Source: Pythium myriotylum (taxonomy: Eukaryota; Oomycota; Peronosporomycetes; Pythiales; Pythiaceae). Taken from it: a stretch of 64,000 bases of DNA. This document shows, piece by piece, positions 54,201 through 63,126 of the stretch. A program made the position numbers and the translations under genes. The notes beneath the pieces were generated by a model. It did not search any database and was not told the DNA's origin. It saw nothing but the letters and a program-made list of their open reading frames with translations. The stretch spans positions 1,984,001 through 2,048,000 of the forward strand of contig JALJCQ010000017.1 in NCBI GenBank assembly GCA_023091665.1, in the 5' to 3' direction. The stretch's first letter is position 1; each line of letters opens with the position of its first letter.

Positions 54201-54446
54201 AACCCTCCACCAAACCGACCCTCAACGTCTTCACCAAGTTCGTTGAACAGCTCGGCCTGTCAGCAGTGTGCGGTATGAATATTCGATTCGTTATCGATCA
54301 CCTCTTAGTGATTATAATTGTCATCGTGACGCCGTGCAGTTCAAGAACACTCCAAGAGAATCAAGTCCGATTTTTATCAAGAAGCGTTGGCGCATCAAGA
54401 AGCGTTGGCGGTGATATTCGAGGCCGCTGATCTGTTCGTGATCTAC
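51204..54446 (-). repeat. Right arm of large inverted repeat
   Basis: Reverse-complement copy of 47698-50940. Contains the second GH17-PAN gene. Confidence 0.93.
51370..52803 (-). CDS. Secreted GH17 glucan endo-1,3-beta-glucosidase with two PAN domains, copy B
   Basis: Same protein of 477 aa as copy A, on the opposite strand, tail to tail with it; the stop codons are 595 bp apart. Both Glu residues, the signal peptide and both PAN domains are intact. As the promoter is inside the homogenised repeat as well, both copies should be transcribed alike, giving double dosage and, in the spacer, converging transcripts that could form double-stranded RNA (inference). Confidence 0.9.
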   Translation of the reverse strand: MALWTLAKLLAVALVSAEATQNVSTPTSPALRRLGAMAPGNVATCYTPFHNREYPLNGGGVNIDALRNAIEQDFSLMSKHFTHVRTYYAQHFGIQIAPIAAKYGIKLYLGAFLTKESWWNDEANAAANAIRNYAGTVEAVFVGNENLIDFKQRSWDIMDKVNDIKNRAGSAAGNVKYGTAQRVNEFLDSRFDSDMQQLDKSLDILGVHIYPFFSNDYDASKPTHLLEAQWNAVINKYSVSKVALTETGFPSAAKPSPISPRVQPSLDGAVNYYRGVVGWTPRAINFPKFWFQAYDRRPEDPAASPDLEQHFGAWTTQRWTKRDGCPLPLTSGSARSASGGSCPMDESQDYSGADVGNKPSSEAEGCYAICNQFNGCRAFTWTSYNGGTCWLKAEKGSARSNSGARSGVAGLEVDVGYDGNDISNTPGANAQACISACQKISGCRAFTWTNYNSGTCWLKTTKGSTSSNAGATSGVVC

Positions 54447-54992
54447 GATTGCTAGGAAGTCAAAGTTTAGTGTTCGTAATGGCTGCCCATCGCCTTCATT
54501 TGCCAGCACCTCTAAACATTGTGTAGCTTTTCCTCACTGCACGCTTTATGAAGTTCCTGCACTTTTGAATCCAAATGAACCAACGTGTCCTGCTTATAAT
54601 ACTTATAGAGCAAAAGAACCGTACGAATAGAGGAATGGGCACGCGCATGACTGTCAAGGTGGCCATGAGATTGATCCATGGCAGAATATCGACACATCCC
54701 ATGAGTTCTTACCAACATCCCGTTATTAGTATTTTTTGCTTTCGATATTCGAATTTTGCAGGTTCTTACTGTCAGATTCTTCGAAATTTCATTGCCATAC
54801 GAACCCAGGTCACGTCGTCAATGTCAACGCACAGGTAGACGTGCACAAGCAACGAGCATTTCACGGGCATGGTGCATGGGCACTTGTCCCACGTCGATCG
54901 AGGCATCTTTAGTTTCTTTTTTCAAACACGGTAGTGGCATTATGCTGCTCTGGGTCTATCTCTACTCGACCCAAGCAAAAAAAAACACCGTT
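54447..54992. other. Intergenic between inverted repeat and IleRS 3' end
   Basis: 546 bp, AT-richer than its neighbours, short frames only. Nothing recognised; part will be the 3' untranslated region of the IleRS gene. Confidence 0.5.
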
Positions 54993-57900
54993 CTAGTCCT
55001 GCACAAGCTTCTCGGCGAGCTCCGCCACGCTCTGCATGTTCGTCGCACACGCGCAGCGCACGCAGAGCTTAGTTTCGGCGGCGTCCACCTCCACTGCGTA
55101 CTTCCAGCAACGAGGACATTTGTGGCCTTTGGCCTTTGCAACCACAATCGTCACGTCTACCTTGTCTTGGGTCTCGCCGCTCACAAGCGTCAGCTGTGAC
55201 ACTCCGCGGAACGCGTCGCCGCCCGCCGCGTCGATCTCGCTCTCGTTGCCCACGATCTCCACACCCGAGCACAGCAGCACGTTCTCCAGCGTCGCGTCGA
55301 TCTTGTTTGCCAGTGGACGCAGGACACTCGCCACGCGCTCATCGGCAGTGACGACGAACACGTTGCACTCGAGCTGACTGCCGACAGCATTAGCGGCGCG
55401 CAGTCTCTCTACCACGCGATTCACCTCAAGCCGCAGCTGGCGGATGGCGGCCCATTGTGTCGCGAGCACGTCGTTCTGCCACTGCGCTGACGCTGGCAGC
55501 CACGAGTCGTCGTCTGTGAAGATACTACCGGTCACGTCGTCGATCTCACATTGCTGCGTTTGGCTCTTCCAGTGAAGACGGATATCCTCCGCCGTGTGGC
55601 ACACCACTGGAGCTATCGCGCGCGACAAAGATTCGAGCGTAAGCCAGAGCACAGTTTGGGCCGACCGCCGGCTCGCACTGTCCGGGGCATCACAGTAGAG
55701 GCGATCTTTGCAAGCCTCCATGTAGAAAGCAGAGAGATCGGTCGAGATGAAATGTGCGAGAGCGCTTTGGACACGGTTGAATGCATACGTTTCGTACCCT
55801 TCAGTCACCTGCTTGTTAACCTGGAGGAGCAGGTGTAGCATATACTTGTCCACGCTTGCAAGTGCTTCGTACTCGAGAGCGTCGTCGCCTGGACGGAAGT
55901 CGTTCAGATTGGCAAGGAGAAATCGCGCCGTGTTTCGCACTTTTCGTAGTGAGTCACTCACTTTCGAGACCACTGTTGGTCCGAAATTCACGTCACCCGT
56001 GTAGTCTGTGGACGCCACCCAATACCGTAAGACGTCGGCGCCGTATGCAGGGACTTTGACACTCCTTGGTTTCTTCTTGGGGTTCGCGTTGGGCACCAGC
56101 AGCTCAGAACCGTCGATGAAGTCCTTTGGCACGATCGTATTCCCGAGCGACTTGGACATCTTACTGCCTCTCTCGTCGAGAGCAAAGCCGTGCGTGATCA
56201 CGTGCTTGTACGGAGCTGCCTTCTGCATAGCCACGCTCGTCAGTAACGACGACTGAAACCATCCGCGGTGCTGGTCCGATCCTTCGAGGTACACATGAGC
56301 TTGCTTGCTCTTCCCATCTCTCGCATCCGGCAATACAGTATGCCACGAACTTCCACTGTCAAACCATACGTCCAGCGTGTCGGTTCCCTTTGTGTACTGG
56401 TCCGCGACGGCCCGGTAGCTCGGTGGAAGCAATTCTTCGACACTCAAATCCCACCAACAGTCAGAGCCCTTGCGGCCATCGCTGGTTTCGTAGCCGTGCA
56501 CGATCTGTTGCAGGTGTGAGATCGTTTCAGAGTTGATCAGAGGCTCCTGCGTGTCTTTGTGGTAGAATACTGGGATCGGCAAACCCCACGCTCGTTGACG
56601 AGAAATGCACCACTCATGGCGGCTCGATAGTGTCGCCTCAAGGCGCCGACGGGAAGCCTTCGGGAAAGTCTCGACCTCCTCCTGTACAACGCGCTTGCCG
56701 ATTTCATGAAGGCCGTCGAGCTTGGCGAACCACTGTGCCGTGGCACGAAGGATCACGGGTTTCTTCGTTCTCCAGTCGTACGGATATCGATGTTTGTACT
56801 TGGAAACATGGAGAAGCTTGCCCGATTGCGTCAAAAGGTCCAGCACAGCTTTATTCCCATCGGAAAGAACTTCGAGACCGTTCAGTACGTCGCCCGCATC
56901 ACTCGTGAAGCGACCGTGATCATCAACAGGGCAAATGATCTCCGCAACCGAGCTATCGCCGTCATGATGGTTGATCCATGCAAAGTAATCGTCTTGACCG
57001 TGACCAGGAGCAGTGTGAACAATGCCTGTGCCGGCATCAACCGTGACGTGGTCACCCAACAAAACAACTGCCTTACGATCTAGAAGAGGGTGGCTGAACA
57101 GGCTTCCTTCCAGAACGTCGCCGGTCATGGTCTCGACGATCTCTAGCGCTTCAATTTCTGTATCTTCAGCTCCAGTGTGAATCTGCTTTGCGAAGCTTTC
57201 GATAAGTTCAGCGGCCACCAAGAAGTGTCGGCCAGTGGAGCCTTGACGGACAATTGCATATTGGAATGTAGCGTTGACACATAGCGCCTGGTTAGCCGGG
57301 ATGGTCCACGGCGTGGTGGTCCAAATCACACACGATAGCGAGTCACCGTACTTCTCTAACAGCCTTTTAGCCTCTGGCGTCTTGGCCTCGTGAAAAGGGA
57401 AGGCAATGTAGGCGGCATGGCTGACGTGGTTATCGGCATACTCAAGTTCCGCCTCAGCAAGTGCTGTGCGAGACGACGGCGACCAGTACACTGGCTTGAA
57501 GCCGCGGAAGATGAGCCCATCTTCCACCATCTTCTTGAGTACGTCGTATTGTTTGGCTTCATAAGCCGGATCCATGGTCAAATAGTAGCTGCCCGGCTCG
57601 CCCGACCAGTCGGCAAGCACGCCCCAGCGCTCAAAGTCTTTCTTTTGGTCGGCGATTGCGCCGGTGGCGAGCTCGCGCGAGATCTTGCGCACTTCGAGCG
57701 GCGTGAGGTTGGCCGCGTCGGCCTCTTTGAGTTTCTCGAGCGCCTTGACTTCAATGGGCAGTCCGTGGCAGTCCCAGCCGGGTACGTACTCGATGCGGTA
57801 GCCGCGCATGAGTTTGTACCGGTTGATGATGTCCTTGAGCACTTTGTTGAGGAAGTGGCCCATGTGGAGGCTGCCGTTGGCGAACGGCGGGCCGTCGTGG

Positions 57901-58199
57901 AGCAGGAACGGCTCGGCGTTGGCGCGCAGGCGCTTCTGCGCGTCGTAGACGTGGGTGACGCAGCGCGCGTGGAGCTCGGGCTCGCGCGCGGCCGCGTTGG
58001 CGCGCATGGGGAACGCCGTGTGCGGCAGGTTGAGCGTCTTGCGCATGGCCTCGGCGAGCTTCTTGGCCTCGGCCATGGTGGTGCTGTCGGCAATTGCCTT
58101 CCACAAGTTGCTGAGCTGCTCAATCGGACGTGCGATTGGTCCATATGGAGGTCCACAAGGCGTGATGTCGACCTCAATCGAACGTTTCATTGGCCCCAC
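54993..58199 (-). CDS. Isoleucyl-tRNA synthetase, organellar/bacterial type
   Basis: Single exon, 1068 aa from 58199; the ATG at 58076 (MAEAKKLAEAMRK, 1027 aa) is an alternative start. Class I synthetase: LLHDGPPFANGSLHMGHFLN carries the HIGH motif as HMGH (residues 112-115), WDCHGLPIEVKALEK follows, then the editing domain (CVIWTTTPWTIPANQ), GSDQHRGWFQSSLL, and the KMSKS loop in ERGSKMSKSLGN (about residue 677). After the anticodon-binding helical domain it ends in a Cys4 zinc finger (KCPRCWKY ... CVRCAC), a hallmark of the bacterial type. By family it charges mitochondrial tRNA-Ile; a mitochondrial presequence is not obvious from the first residues. It is divergent from the SET gene. Confidence 0.93.
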   Translation of the reverse strand: MGPMKRSIEVDITPCGPPYGPIARPIEQLSNLWKAIADSTTMAEAKKLAEAMRKTLNLPHTAFPMRANAAAREPELHARCVTHVYDAQKRLRANAEPFLLHDGPPFANGSLHMGHFLNKVLKDIINRYKLMRGYRIEYVPGWDCHGLPIEVKALEKLKEADAANLTPLEVRKISRELATGAIADQKKDFERWGVLADWSGEPGSYYLTMDPAYEAKQYDVLKKMVEDGLIFRGFKPVYWSPSSRTALAEAELEYADNHVSHAAYIAFPFHEAKTPEAKRLLEKYGDSLSCVIWTTTPWTIPANQALCVNATFQYAIVRQGSTGRHFLVAAELIESFAKQIHTGAEDTEIEALEIVETMTGDVLEGSLFSHPLLDRKAVVLLGDHVTVDAGTGIVHTAPGHGQDDYFAWINHHDGDSSVAEIICPVDDHGRFTSDAGDVLNGLEVLSDGNKAVLDLLTQSGKLLHVSKYKHRYPYDWRTKKPVILRATAQWFAKLDGLHEIGKRVVQEEVETFPKASRRRLEATLSSRHEWCISRQRAWGLPIPVFYHKDTQEPLINSETISHLQQIVHGYETSDGRKGSDCWWDLSVEELLPPSYRAVADQYTKGTDTLDVWFDSGSSWHTVLPDARDGKSKQAHVYLEGSDQHRGWFQSSLLTSVAMQKAAPYKHVITHGFALDERGSKMSKSLGNTIVPKDFIDGSELLVPNANPKKKPRSVKVPAYGADVLRYWVASTDYTGDVNFGPTVVSKVSDSLRKVRNTARFLLANLNDFRPGDDALEYEALASVDKYMLHLLLQVNKQVTEGYETYAFNRVQSALAHFISTDLSAFYMEACKDRLYCDAPDSASRRSAQTVLWLTLESLSRAIAPVVCHTAEDIRLHWKSQTQQCEIDDVTGSIFTDDDSWLPASAQWQNDVLATQWAAIRQLRLEVNRVVERLRAANAVGSQLECNVFVVTADERVASVLRPLANKIDATLENVLLCSGVEIVGNESEIDAAGGDAFRGVSQLTLVSGETQDKVDVTIVVAKAKGHKCPRCWKYAVEVDAAETKLCVRCACATNMQSVAELAEKLVQD

Positions 58200-58208
58200 G
58201 CCGCCATC
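58200..58208. promoter_or_regulatory. Minimal divergent spacer IleRS/SET gene
   Basis: Only 9 bp separate the two ATGs if IleRS starts at 58199, or 132 bp if it starts at 58076. Either way, control elements for both genes overlap transcribed sequence. Confidence 0.4.
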
Positions 58209-58661
58209 ATGGCGAACGTGGTCGCGACCGACGACGCGGACGAGTATGGGCGCGGCGTGGAGCAGAGCGGCGTGGCGCCGCGCGCGTCTCGCATAGAAGG
58301 GGCAGGCACGGGCCTCTTCGCGACGCGCGCGTTCCGGCGCGGCGAGCTCGTGTGCGAGTACGTGGGCAAGATCTACGCGCCGAGCGAGGCGTGGCGTCTA
58401 CGCGACAAGCGCTACCTCATGAAGCTCGGCGGCGGCAAGTACGTGGACGCGCGCGAGTGCCCGCGCGTGCTGGCGCGCTTCATCAACGACTGCCGCAGCC
58501 GGGGCGCCCACAACGTCGCCTTCGACAAGCGCCCCGAAGAGAACCGCGCGCTCGTGGTCGCGACCACCGACATCGCCGCCGGCGACGAGCTCTACGTGGA
58601 CTACGGACGCTTCTACTGGCTCGCGTACAACCTGCTGCACCCAGAGAACCCGGTCCGATAG
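58209..58661 (+). CDS. Small SET-domain protein
   Basis: 150 aa from ATG 58209 (MANVVATDDADEY); the frame is open further upstream, but that sequence is antisense to IleRS. The SET core is recognisable: GAGTGLFATRAFRRGELVCEYVG, compare G-x-G-L-F of the SET N-half; ARFINDC in place of the usual RFINHSC-type motif; and GDELYVDYGRFYW for the C-terminal Tyr-containing motif. SET proteins transfer methyl groups from S-adenosylmethionine to lysines of histones or other proteins. The domain stands nearly alone, without pre-SET or post-SET cysteines, so the substrate is unknown. Confidence 0.85.
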   Translation: MANVVATDDADEYGRGVEQSGVAPRASRIEGAGTGLFATRAFRRGELVCEYVGKIYAPSEAWRLRDKRYLMKLGGGKYVDARECPRVLARFINDCRSRGAHNVAFDKRPEENRALVVATTDIAAGDELYVDYGRFYWLAYNLLHPENPVR

Positions 58662-58738
58662 CTAACGACAGGATCAATAGAATGAGCCTTGCTCGGGGGT
58701 CGTTATGGTACACTGTCCTCGCTTTCAAAGGTGCATGC

Positions 58739-59371
58739 TCAGTACTCGCGCAGCGACGCCGAGATGGCGGCGGCGACGTCTTCGTCGCTCGGCGTACGCG
58801 GACGGCTCTGCGAGATCGGCCGTCCGCTTCCAGAGAGCGACAGAGATTTGCTCTGCAGCGAGAGGTCAGCACTCCCGGATCTATGCGAAAAGACCAAAAG
58901 CCGAGCCATCATTACCTGACGAACGAGCTCGTCCTCGACGCTCTCGTCGCCGCCAGCAGACTCGGCGGTAGCTGCAGCGGCCGACGAGGCCTTGGCCTCG
59001 GCTTCCTTCATCGCCTCGAGCTCGGCATGCGCGATCTCGAGAAACACGCGTTCGCGACTGAAGTCGTAGTCGAAGACCTCCTACACACATCACTCGCGGT
59101 GAGCGACGCCAACAGCCTCGGCGGCAGTAGGTGGGGCGCACGTACGCGACTGAGCAGGTTCTCATTGAGGGGCACGGGCGCAGGCGCGGTGATCAGCGCC
59201 GCGTTGAGAGTCACGCGCGTGTACTGGCGCAATCAACCAGCGAGATCTCCATCAATATGGGTCGAAACGAAACGCGCCCGACGTGCGCACGGAGCGCGAC
59301 GAACGCGGCACCGGCGGACGCACCTTCAGCACGTTGCGCTGCGTGTTGGCGTGCACAGGGGAGGCCGCCAT
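58739..59371 (-). CDS. Small four-exon protein with UIM-like C-terminus
   Basis: Minus strand exons 59371-59324, 59223-59146, 59080-58916 and 58852-58739, with GT-AG introns of 100, 65 and 63 bp, all in phase, encoding 134 aa. The third intron is a multiple of three and would stay open if retained. N-terminus MAASPVHANTQRNVLK, then LNAALITAPAPVPLNENLLS, a charged helix (ERVFLEIAHAELEAMKEAEA) and a C-terminal DEDVAAAISASLRE, which fits the ubiquitin-interacting motif (acidic lead, A...S..E). No family recognised. Its stop lies 77 bp from the SET gene stop. Confidence 0.62.
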
Positions 59372-59453
59372 CTCAGGTTCTCGTCGTCGCGGTGAGCTTC
59401 TCGATGAGACAACTTCCCCCCCCAAAAAGCACTTTAGATTTAATTATCAATTC

Positions 59454-61997
59454 CTAAGAATTCGGATAAAGCCATAGCTCGTGGGAAGCAACGAATCGCT
59501 CCACGTCCGCGATGGCGTGTCCGTCAGTCGGTGGCTGGTCGGAGATCCACTTGGAGAGCTGCTTTATCGACTCGTGCTCTTGCCGACTCCAGTTTCCGAC
59601 CACTTGGCTCGAGCCGGCACGAGAGAGACGTGGCCGTCCTGGCGTCGCGGGTGCTGAGGTCCCTGTCGACGGGCTTGACGTCGTGTCCTCGACTCGGAGA
59701 GAGCAGTTGGACAGCATTGCTCGGAGGTTTTGACATTGCAAACAGCTCGTGGGCATATCAGTGCTGGGTTCAGGACTGCTGCTGACTTTGTCTGATAATA
59801 CATCGAACGTGTTGACAAACTCCATCGCAGCAGCCAGACACGTCAGGTAGTAGGATTCCTCGCCACTGTCGCAAAGTGCTGAAGAGCGGAAAGCCTCCAC
59901 CATGATGGAGCGGTGCCAAAGGCCGTCAAGATAACTGGTATGTGGCAACCTCGTTATCATCAGCACGACTGCAGGGATTAGAACATCAGCATTGAGGAAC
60001 GTTGACCCTCGTCGCAGGGGCCTTGGTCGTATGTTATCTGTACAAGATACCCCAAGGTGTCCCTGTTGCGAGAGCACGCGAGAGATTTCGCAGTGGAGCA
60101 TCTTAAAGGCGGCCATCACAGCTCTCACAATTCCCTTTGGTGTTGTTTCTCGCTCGGCGGCACGGAACAGTGATAGCGTTTTGGGGAGAAATCCGTGCTG
60201 CTTGATCATCTGAGCATTTTCCTCGAGGTAAGAGACTAGCGGTAGTATGGCATCATCGGGAAAGGCAAGCTCATTGGGCGAAAGTCCTTGGAGAAGAGAC
60301 TTTGAGTGCTGCCAGTGCCAAGGATACAGCAAATGGCTATGGCTGGTTTCAGGCTCATCTTCCAGATTGAAAAGATATTCGTGTATTGCACTTGCAGAAG
60401 CCACTGCAGCAATACGCCGGAAAACCAACTCATGAACACAGTCGTGCAAAACGGTCTGGTCAATAATATCTTCTCTTGAGTGGTCGTCCAGGTCGTTTTC
60501 GGTGCTTGAGTTTTCATCAACTGAGGGGGGCGGGGCGACAAGCCCATACTCTGTCGCGATCACGCGCGCGAGAAATTTCGTAAATGCAGTGATCATAGCA
60601 GGCGGAGGTAGTCGATCCGAGTCAATCGCCGCCTCTATCGGCAATATGCTCTCAGCATCGTCTTGAGTTCCACACAACTCACTTGCAAGTAACGGAGGGA
60701 GTTGAAAGATAATATATCGTCCTTGGAATAGAGTATCCACCGCAGACACATTGGCGCTATCGTGGTCATCATGGACGATTTCGTCTTGATTCGACTGTGA
60801 GCCTCGACACCGCCATTTTCGAGTGATCCGAACGTTGGAGTGAGTGTCGTTGCGCAGTTTATCAACGAATTGGAGGAGCAGACTCCCGCTCCGCGTTCGC
60901 ACATCCTGCAGTATCTCGACCATTGACGTCAGCAACGACGAGTACTTTCGTAGCTGGTCAGCCGAATCCACGTCAGATCTATCGTGTCGAAGCCGCTTCC
61001 CTTCTAGCAAGCACAACCGTAGTGCGCGCTTTCGATCTCCAGTGGGATACCCACTGTCTAATCGGCGATGGCCGAAGGAGTGCCGCTTGGTCAGAGGAAC
61101 TGGGCCTGGTGAATCGCCCACGTGGCTTTCTAAATCATCACATCTTTGCTGCAGAGTACTGATGAGCGCTTCTATCGAGTCGATCTGCAGCTTCAGCTGT
61201 TTTGAGTGTGGTTGAGATTCAAAGAGTCTCTCTGTAGGTGCAAAAATTGGATCATCTTGCGTGATCTGAACAGCCAGCGTTGCTTGGAGAGATCCCTCTT
61301 CCAAAAACTTTCTGGCGGTCGACGCCGACAACAGGGTCTCACACTCCTGGTCATGCTGGGCGACGATGGACTTGAGCAGCCATTCACACTCTTCCTGCCT
61401 CGTTCTCACCAGAGTCAGTCGAAACTCTGCTCTCTCTCGGCGCAACCTATTCCGCTGCACCTGGAGCAGCCCGAGGCTTCGCGTTGTTTCCACAAGTGGC
61501 CGCTGGACGCCACTGACCAGTATCTCGGCTTGTTTCCGCCGCGCTTCCCTCCGCGTCGTCTCGTCCTCGCTCTTGAGCTGTCTCAGTTCTTCTTCCAACG
61601 TGTCAATGCTCTTGGCGAGCTGGTCCTGGTACGCGGCCATCAGCGCCTGCATCTGCTTGAGCTGCTGCTGCTTCTTGTGGATGAGCGCGTGGATCTCGCG
61701 CTTCATCGTGTACTCGCGCACCATCCGCTCCACGAAGCCGAGCGCCGGCGCGGCCTCTGGCTTCTTCGCGCCGTCGTCGCCATCGAGGGCGACGGTCGCG
61801 GTCTCGCCGGCGCCGTCGTCGCCGTGGTCTGTCTCTGGACACACGAGCACCTTGAGCTCCTGGCGGCTCGCGAGGATCGGGAGCTCGGCGTCCACGACCG
61901 CGCTCTTCATGGCCGAGGGGGAGAGGCGGAGCTGCTCGCCAGCTGCCGCCGTACCCCTTGGCTTCTCCATCCGATGCCGTGGGGGAATATTCCCCAC
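59454..61997 (-). CDS. VPS9-domain protein, Rab5-type GEF candidate
   Basis: Single exon; 847 aa from 61997, or 838 aa from the in-frame ATG at 61970 (MEKPRG). N-terminal acidic region, then a long coiled coil (about residues 95-165: QQQLKQMQALMAAYQDQLAK), further helical stretches, and a C-terminal half with a VPS9 signature: NADVLIPAVVLMITRLPH, LYPWHWQHSKSLLQ upstream, and SGEESYYLTCLAAAMEFV around residues 620-730. VPS9 domains exchange GDP for GTP on Rab5-family GTPases at early endosomes. A Ser/Pro-rich segment and a short helical tail follow. It is divergent from the LYR-motif gene. Confidence 0.82.
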   Translation of the reverse strand: MGNIPPRHRMEKPRGTAAAGEQLRLSPSAMKSAVVDAELPILASRQELKVLVCPETDHGDDGAGETATVALDGDDGAKKPEAAPALGFVERMVREYTMKREIHALIHKKQQQLKQMQALMAAYQDQLAKSIDTLEEELRQLKSEDETTRREARRKQAEILVSGVQRPLVETTRSLGLLQVQRNRLRRERAEFRLTLVRTRQEECEWLLKSIVAQHDQECETLLSASTARKFLEEGSLQATLAVQITQDDPIFAPTERLFESQPHSKQLKLQIDSIEALISTLQQRCDDLESHVGDSPGPVPLTKRHSFGHRRLDSGYPTGDRKRALRLCLLEGKRLRHDRSDVDSADQLRKYSSLLTSMVEILQDVRTRSGSLLLQFVDKLRNDTHSNVRITRKWRCRGSQSNQDEIVHDDHDSANVSAVDTLFQGRYIIFQLPPLLASELCGTQDDAESILPIEAAIDSDRLPPPAMITAFTKFLARVIATEYGLVAPPPSVDENSSTENDLDDHSREDIIDQTVLHDCVHELVFRRIAAVASASAIHEYLFNLEDEPETSHSHLLYPWHWQHSKSLLQGLSPNELAFPDDAILPLVSYLEENAQMIKQHGFLPKTLSLFRAAERETTPKGIVRAVMAAFKMLHCEISRVLSQQGHLGVSCTDNIRPRPLRRGSTFLNADVLIPAVVLMITRLPHTSYLDGLWHRSIMVEAFRSSALCDSGEESYYLTCLAAAMEFVNTFDVLSDKVSSSPEPSTDMPTSCLQCQNLRAMLSNCSLRVEDTTSSPSTGTSAPATPGRPRLSRAGSSQVVGNWSRQEHESIKQLSKWISDQPPTDGHAIADVERFVASHELWLYPNS

Positions 61998-62163
61998 TTC
62001 AACACAGGGCCTAAAATATCTGCGTCAACTCACACTAATCTAGGCGCGTTTCACTCCATTTTAGGATTGATACCTTATGTTATGTGGCAGTGCTCTTATC
62101 GTAGGACCTCGCGCGCCGCTCGTCGGTGCCAATGGAACACACTGGAAGCCCTCGCGCGTCGCC

Positions 62164-62595
62164 ATGCGCGCGCCGCCGTTCAAGTCGCTGCAGTACTTCC
62201 TCAACCGCGCGCAGGTGCTCGCGCAGTACAAGCAGTTCCTGCGCATCACGCAGCCGCTGCCGAGAGAGACGCGGCGCGACGTGCGCCAGCAGATCCGCGC
62301 CGGCTTCGAGCTCTACCGCGACGTGGGCGACGACAAGCAGGTGGCGCTCTTCGTGCGCCAGGGCAAAGAGCAGCTTAAGCACGTGAGCGACCTCGTCGAC
62401 TCGGCCGTGGCTCGCCAGCGGCTCGCGGACGAGAAAGCCGCGGCGGCCGAGGAGACGAAGCAGGACTCGTGGGTCGAAGAAGGAGGCGACGGAAGCGACC
62501 AAGACGATGTCAAAGGCCGCGTCGGCAAGGGCTGGCCCTGGAAGAAGCAGGAGTCGCTGAAGAAGATAGAGCTAGAAGGAATCCGGAGAAGATAG
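62164..62595 (+). CDS. LYR-motif mitochondrial protein (LYRM2-like)
   Basis: 143 aa from ATG 62164 (MRAPPFKSLQYFLN); the frame is open from 62077 with an extra 29 residues. The core is FLNRAQVLAQYKQFLRITQP, with the LYR helix as QYKQFLR, then RRDVRQQIRAGFELYRDV and VRQGKEQLKHV, matching the Complex1_LYR family; the order and length are closest to LYRM2. LYR proteins bind acyl-carrier protein in the mitochondrial matrix and help assemble respiratory complexes. A charged C-terminal extension is unusually long. The exact LYRM subtype is uncertain. Confidence 0.78.
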   Translation: MRAPPFKSLQYFLNRAQVLAQYKQFLRITQPLPRETRRDVRQQIRAGFELYRDVGDDKQVALFVRQGKEQLKHVSDLVDSAVARQRLADEKAAAAEETKQDSWVEEGGDGSDQDDVKGRVGKGWPWKKQESLKKIELEGIRRR

Positions 62596-63126
62596 GGTGA
62601 TGAATGCAATAGAATCGAAGTACCCTTCATCGTGCTCGGCGTGGTGTTTCGACAGGCTGATCGGATGTGAACGGAAGACAGAAAGCATAGTTGCGGTGTG
62701 TGAGTCGACGTCGCACATGTTTCAGCTTGAGTGCCAATCCATTCGTACAGGTAAGGAAATACTCACGATGGTCGTTCAGGGCCAGTGACGCAGCCAGTTT
62801 TTGTGTGACACTACTAATGGTAATGCTCGAATAAGAGTGAAGACAGGGCTTGGAAGTTTCCTCCGCTCGCTCTCTCGATCAATCGATTGTGTAGTTGCTT
62901 CCTACATTTTCTGCGACGCAATCCATCTTGTCATTCGTAGAAGCCTCGAGGCTGATTGTGATAAACTGCCGTTACACAAGAGGCAGCACAAAGTCATACA
63001 TCAGCGCAGAATCCAACCCCCACGTGGTATCATCATGGTCTCGTTCGCGCCGCCGGTGTCCTCGCTGCAACTTCGTTGTCGCTCAAGTTGTTGGAGGACT
63101 TGCCCACGACGCGCACCATCACAAGC
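62596..63126. other. Intergenic, nothing recognised
   Basis: 530 bp between the LYR gene and the 3' end of the Cys-rich gene. Short frames only. Confidence 0.5.

Noticed and set aside
47698..54446. Palindrome as a pure assembly artefact
   Set aside because: The outer ends of the arms differ by many substitutions and insertions and the spacer is unique, which a mis-joined duplicate contig would not show. Read data are still needed.
57390..58208. Long plus-strand open frame upstream of the SET gene
   Set aside because: Antisense of the IleRS N-terminal region; Arg/Ala/Val-rich composition typical of a shadow frame. Only the part from 58209 is real.
59131..59457. Plus-strand frame over the UIM-like gene
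   Set aside because: Antisense of the spliced minus-strand model with better exon phases.
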